Part shown: positions 61,085-64,000 of the stretch, in pieces
Position numbering within the stretch: position 1 is the first letter of the stretch
How the letters are laid out: the number at the start of each line of letters is the position of its first letter
Assembly: GCF_000974445.1 (NCBI RefSeq)
Contig: NZ_BBOJ01000016.1
Coordinates: 124,001 to 188,000, forward strand
DNA from: Lentzea aerocolonigenes
GTDB lineage: Bacteria; Actinomycetota; Actinomycetes; Mycobacteriales; Pseudonocardiaceae
Direction: 5' to 3'
Length of the DNA stretch: 64,000 nt
The notes under the pieces: model-generated
Databases searched by the model: none
The model's input: only the letters and a program-made list of their open reading frames with translations
What the model was told of the DNA's origin: nothing
Position numbers and translations under genes: made by a program

Positions 61085-62743
61085 ATGGCGGGCTTCACTC
61101 GGCGTTCGTTCCTGCTCGCGATGGGCGCCACAGCGGCAGGCGTGCCGCTCCTAGACACGCAAGCGATTGCCTCCACCGCGGGCACCACGCTCGAAGCCAC
61201 GGCCACACCGGTCGGCACGAGCGGTTACCGCAGGCTGGCGGCGGGGCCGGGCTGGCCGACCGTGATCCGCAACGACTTCGTCCAGGCCAAGGCCGGGCGG
61301 GAAGCCAGGCGGCGGGCGCTGGTCAGCTTCGTGCAGTTCAGCGACATGCACATCTGCGACGCCCAGAGCCCGCTGCGGTTCGAGTACCTGCATCCGATCA
61401 TGGGCTCCAGCGCGCACCGGCCGCAGGAGGCGCTCACGGCGCAGGGGTCGACGTCGCTCGTCCGGCGGGTCAACGCCGTGCGGACGGGTCCGCTGACCGG
61501 GCGGCCTTTCGACTTCCTCATGACCACCGGCGACAACACGGACAACCACGAGAACGTCGAGCTCGACTGGTTCCTCACGATTCTCAACGGCGGCCGGATC
61601 ACGCCCAACACCGGCGACGTGCGGTACGAGGGCGTGCAGAACTCCGGCATCAGCGCGTTCTGGCAACCGGACCTCGCGGGCGTGGACGACTACAAGGCCA
61701 AGGGCTTTCCGCGGCTCGACGGACTGCTCGACGCGGCGGTCAGGGAGTTCACCAGTCCCGGCCTGAACATCCCCTGGTACTCCACCATCGGCAACCACGA
61801 CGACAGCGTGGTCGGCGCGCTGCCGGACGGGTTGCTCGACAGCTGGTACACCGGGCGCAAGAAGATCGTCGGGTTCGGGGATCCCGTGCAGAACGCGAAG
61901 GTGGCGCAGGCGTTCAACGACCCCAAGGCGGTTCCTGAGGCGTTGGCGATCCTCGCTGGCGGCGGCGTCGTCCGGACCGTTACGCCTGATGCACGGCGAC
62001 GGTTGTTCGACACCGGTGAGTTCGTGCGCAAGCATCTGCCGTCGGGCGGGCACGGTTACACGGAGGCCAACGCGGACGGCGTCGACGTCTTCTACACGTT
62101 CCGGATGGCGCCTGGTGTCACCGGCATCAGCATGGACACCACGAACCTCGCGGGGTTCTCCGAGGGGTCGATCGGGCTGCATCAGCTCAATTGGATCGAG
62201 AAAACCCTCAGGCGGAACAGCTCGCTCTACTACGACTGGCTGGGACTGCCGCAACGGCAGAACGTCACCGACGAGCTGTTCGTGCTGTTCAGCCACCACA
62301 CCAGCAAGACGATGGGCAACGTCCTGCCGGACCGGCGCCGTCCGCTCGAACCGCGCATGAACGGCGACGCGCTCGTGAACCTGTTGCACCGGTTCCCGAA
62401 CGTGCTGGCGTGGGTCAACGGGCACACGCACCGCAACGTGATCACGCCGCACCGGCACGAGACGCCGGGCAGGAGCTTCTGGGAGATCAACACCGCCGCG
62501 CACGTCGACTACCCGCAGCACGCCCGCGTCATCGAGGTCGCGGACAACGGGGACGGCACGTTGTCGCTGTTCACGACGCTGCTCGAGGCCGACGCGCCGT
62601 ACCAGGCCGACTACGACGACCGCAGCGACTCCGGCCTCGCGAGCCTCTGCCGGGAGTTCACCTACAACGACATCCACTCGCGGACGAACCCGCTGGGCAC
62701 GCCGCTCGACCGCAACACGGAACTGCTGGTCACCGTGCGATGA
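61085..62743 (+). CDS. TIGR03767-family metallophosphoesterase, Tat-exported
   Basis: 552 residues. Tat signal TRRSFLLAMGATAAGVP. Metallophosphoesterase motifs: VQFSDMHICDAQSP, LMTTGDNTDNHENVE, STIGNHDDSVV, LFSHHTSKTMG, GHTHRNVI. Exported, actinobacterial-specific branch of calcineurin-like phosphoesterases; substrate unknown. ATG 61085 after AAGGGGGCGG. Confidence 0.92.
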   Translation: MAGFTRRSFLLAMGATAAGVPLLDTQAIASTAGTTLEATATPVGTSGYRRLAAGPGWPTVIRNDFVQAKAGREARRRALVSFVQFSDMHICDAQSPLRFEYLHPIMGSSAHRPQEALTAQGSTSLVRRVNAVRTGPLTGRPFDFLMTTGDNTDNHENVELDWFLTILNGGRITPNTGDVRYEGVQNSGISAFWQPDLAGVDDYKAKGFPRLDGLLDAAVREFTSPGLNIPWYSTIGNHDDSVVGALPDGLLDSWYTGRKKIVGFGDPVQNAKVAQAFNDPKAVPEALAILAGGGVVRTVTPDARRRLFDTGEFVRKHLPSGGHGYTEANADGVDVFYTFRMAPGVTGISMDTTNLAGFSEGSIGLHQLNWIEKTLRRNSSLYYDWLGLPQRQNVTDELFVLFSHHTSKTMGNVLPDRRRPLEPRMNGDALVNLLHRFPNVLAWVNGHTHRNVITPHRHETPGRSFWEINTAAHVDYPQHARVIEVADNGDGTLSLFTTLLEADAPYQADYDDRSDSGLASLCREFTYNDIHSRTNPLGTPLDRNTELLVTVR

Positions 62744-62804
62744 GTGGGATGTCCCACAGCTCATCACAACTGATCAGGAATTTCGGCGGCCTAAGGTCGT
62801 TGAC

Positions 62805-64000
62805 GTGGCAGTGGACATCTCGCTAACCCCACCGCAGCCCCGTCCGAGCGCGGCGGCCATGCGGCGTGCACTGCGCCGGGCAGCTGACGGTGCCGTCCTC
62901 GACGCGACTGAGGCCGCTGTGCTGCTGCACGCGCGCGGGGAGGACCTGGACGCGTTGCTGACCGCGGCCGGCAAGGTGCGGGACGCGCACCTGCTCGCCG
63001 AAGGGCGGCCCGGGGTGGTCACGTACAGCCGGTCGGTGTTCATCCCGCTGACCAGGCTGTGCCGGGACCGGTGTCACTACTGCACGTTCGCGACCGTGCC
63101 GCACAAGGTGCCCGCCGCGTTCCTCGAACGCGACGAGGTGCTGGCGATCGCCCGCGCGGGTGCCGAGCAGGGGTGCAAGGAAGCGCTCTTCACGCTCGGC
63201 GACCGGCCGGAGGACCGCTGGCCCGCCGCGAGGGAGTGGCTGGACGCACGTGGTTACGAGTCCACTTTGGACTACGTGCGGGCCAGCGCCATCGCGGTGC
63301 TCGAGGAGACGGGTCTGCTGCCGCACCTCAACCCCGGCGTGCTGAGCTGGGAGGAGCTGACGCGGCTGCGCCCCGTCGCGTCCAGCATGGGGATGATGCT
63401 GGAGACCACGGCCGAGCGGCTGTGGAGCGAGAAGGGCGGCCCGCACTACGGCAGCCCCGACAAGGATCCCGCTGTCCGCCTTCGGGTGCTGACCGACGCC
63501 GGACGCGTGAACGTCCCGTTCACCACCGGAATCCTGATCGGCATCGGCGAGAACCTCACCGAGCGCGCCGAGTCGTTGCTCGCGATGCGTCAGGTCGCCA
63601 AGCAGTACGGGCACATCCAGGAAGTGATCATCCAGAACTTCCGCGCCAAGCCGGACACGGCGATGCGCGGCATGCCCGACGCCGACCTGACCGAGCTCGC
63701 GGCGACGATCGCCGTGGCACGCCTGGTGATGCCGTCGACCGTGAGCGTGCAGGCGCCGCCGAACCTGGTCGGCGAGGAGTTCGGCCTCATGCTGCGCGCG
63801 GGCGTCGACGACTGGGGCGGCGTCTCGCCGATCACGCCGGACCACGTGAACCCCGAGAAGCCGTGGCCCCAGGTCGATCGGCTCGTGGACATCACGCGCG
63901 AAGCCGGATTCTCGTTGCAGGAGAGGCTGAACGTCTACCCGCGCTACGTGCGCGCGGCGGCGGGCCAGTGGATCGACACGCGGCTCACCGCCCACGTTTC
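62805..64000 (+). CDS. fbiC: FO synthase, CofGH (FbiC), 5' part
   Basis: Open to the window end (398 codons seen; the full protein is about 840). The start is GTG 62805 or 62811. The radical SAM motif RLCRDRCHYCTFATVP (Cx3Cx2C) and the block QVIIQNF-like EVIIQNFRAKPDTAM with GVDDWGGVSPITPDHVNPE identify the CofG half of the bifunctional enzyme; the CofH half lies outside. Makes the deazaflavin FO of coenzyme F420 from 5-amino-6-ribitylaminouracil and tyrosine. Consistent with the F420-type nitroreductase at 48087. Confidence 0.95.
   Translation, partial: MAVDISLTPPQPRPSAAAMRRALRRAADGAVLDATEAAVLLHARGEDLDALLTAAGKVRDAHLLAEGRPGVVTYSRSVFIPLTRLCRDRCHYCTFATVPHKVPAAFLERDEVLAIARAGAEQGCKEALFTLGDRPEDRWPAAREWLDARGYESTLDYVRASAIAVLEETGLLPHLNPGVLSWEELTRLRPVASSMGMMLETTAERLWSEKGGPHYGSPDKDPAVRLRVLTDAGRVNVPFTTGILIGIGENLTERAESLLAMRQVAKQYGHIQEVIIQNFRAKPDTAMRGMPDADLTELAATIAVARLVMPSTVSVQAPPNLVGEEFGLMLRAGVDDWGGVSPITPDHVNPEKPWPQVDRLVDITREAGFSLQERLNVYPRYVRAAAGQWIDTRLTAHV

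Overview
The window is high-GC DNA with actinobacterial gene order and protein families. These include an SOS-controlled imuA'-imuB-dnaE2 mutasome, a DUF6350-purN-purH junction, folD-DUF3017, an actinobacterial-type malate dehydrogenase, dimeric NADP-isocitrate dehydrogenase, CofGH (F420 biosynthesis), Scr1-type HTH/DUF397 pairs, Ser/Thr kinases and a DasR-like operator. I infer a chromosome segment of a Pseudonocardiales-type actinomycete (Lentzea/Saccharothrix-like); the genus is a guess.

Layout. 1-9602: end of a DUF6350/PerM-like gene, purN and purH (IMP synthesis), two paralogous membrane-anchored proteins, then the mutasome operon behind a perfect TCGAAC-N4-GTTCGA SOS box. A 24-codon ORF is wedged between imuB and dnaE2. 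9605-26487: an accessory island. It starts with a stand-alone nucleotide-cyclase-like protein and an HTH/DUF397 pair. It continues with a truncated NB-ARC-TPR gene followed by decayed remnants of vWA and VMAP genes. Next come a FxsA-like peptide and a HExxH peptide beta-hydroxylase-type protein on the plus strand. An intact minus-strand operon VMAP (cyclase-like N-terminus) - MoxR AAA+ ATPase - vWA/NB-ARC/TPR protein follows. The island ends with an array of seven divergent tRNA genes.

26557-36840: a reductase/TetR divergent pair, a YdcZ-type transporter-folD-DUF3017 operon, a TNT-domain (NADase toxin-type) protein, a pentapeptide-repeat protein, mdh, an IMPase-like protein, a DUF1918 protein and a stand-alone TnpB element. 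36888-45331: lipoprotein, three-gene ABC exporter, secreted proteins, a Ser/Thr kinase, HhH-GPD protein, rhomboid, DnaJ-NERD protein and an odd tRNA-like gene. 45417-52541: a GH18 chitinase with a DasR-type operator, YjbR-like and zinc-ribbon proteins, a TetR/deazaflavin-nitroreductase pair, a receptor kinase with an extracellular cellulose-binding (CBM2) domain, and an oxidoreductase flanked by two related TetR regulators. 52617-64000: a PRPP synthase/CehA operon, DUF457 membrane protein, SDR, icd, SH3 protein, exonuclease III, an MntA/HepT pair with a probable frameshift in hepT, a Tat-exported phosphoesterase and the 5' part of fbiC/cofGH.

The most interesting part is the 11.9-26.5 kb island. 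It joins three things usually described apart: a vWA-MoxR-VMAP conflict module, NB-ARC/TPR FxsT-type proteins with a FxsA-like RiPP leader and HExxH modifying enzyme, and a divergent tRNA array. A tandem duplication there has left one intact and one decayed copy. All functional statements rest on motif recognition by eye; no database search was run.
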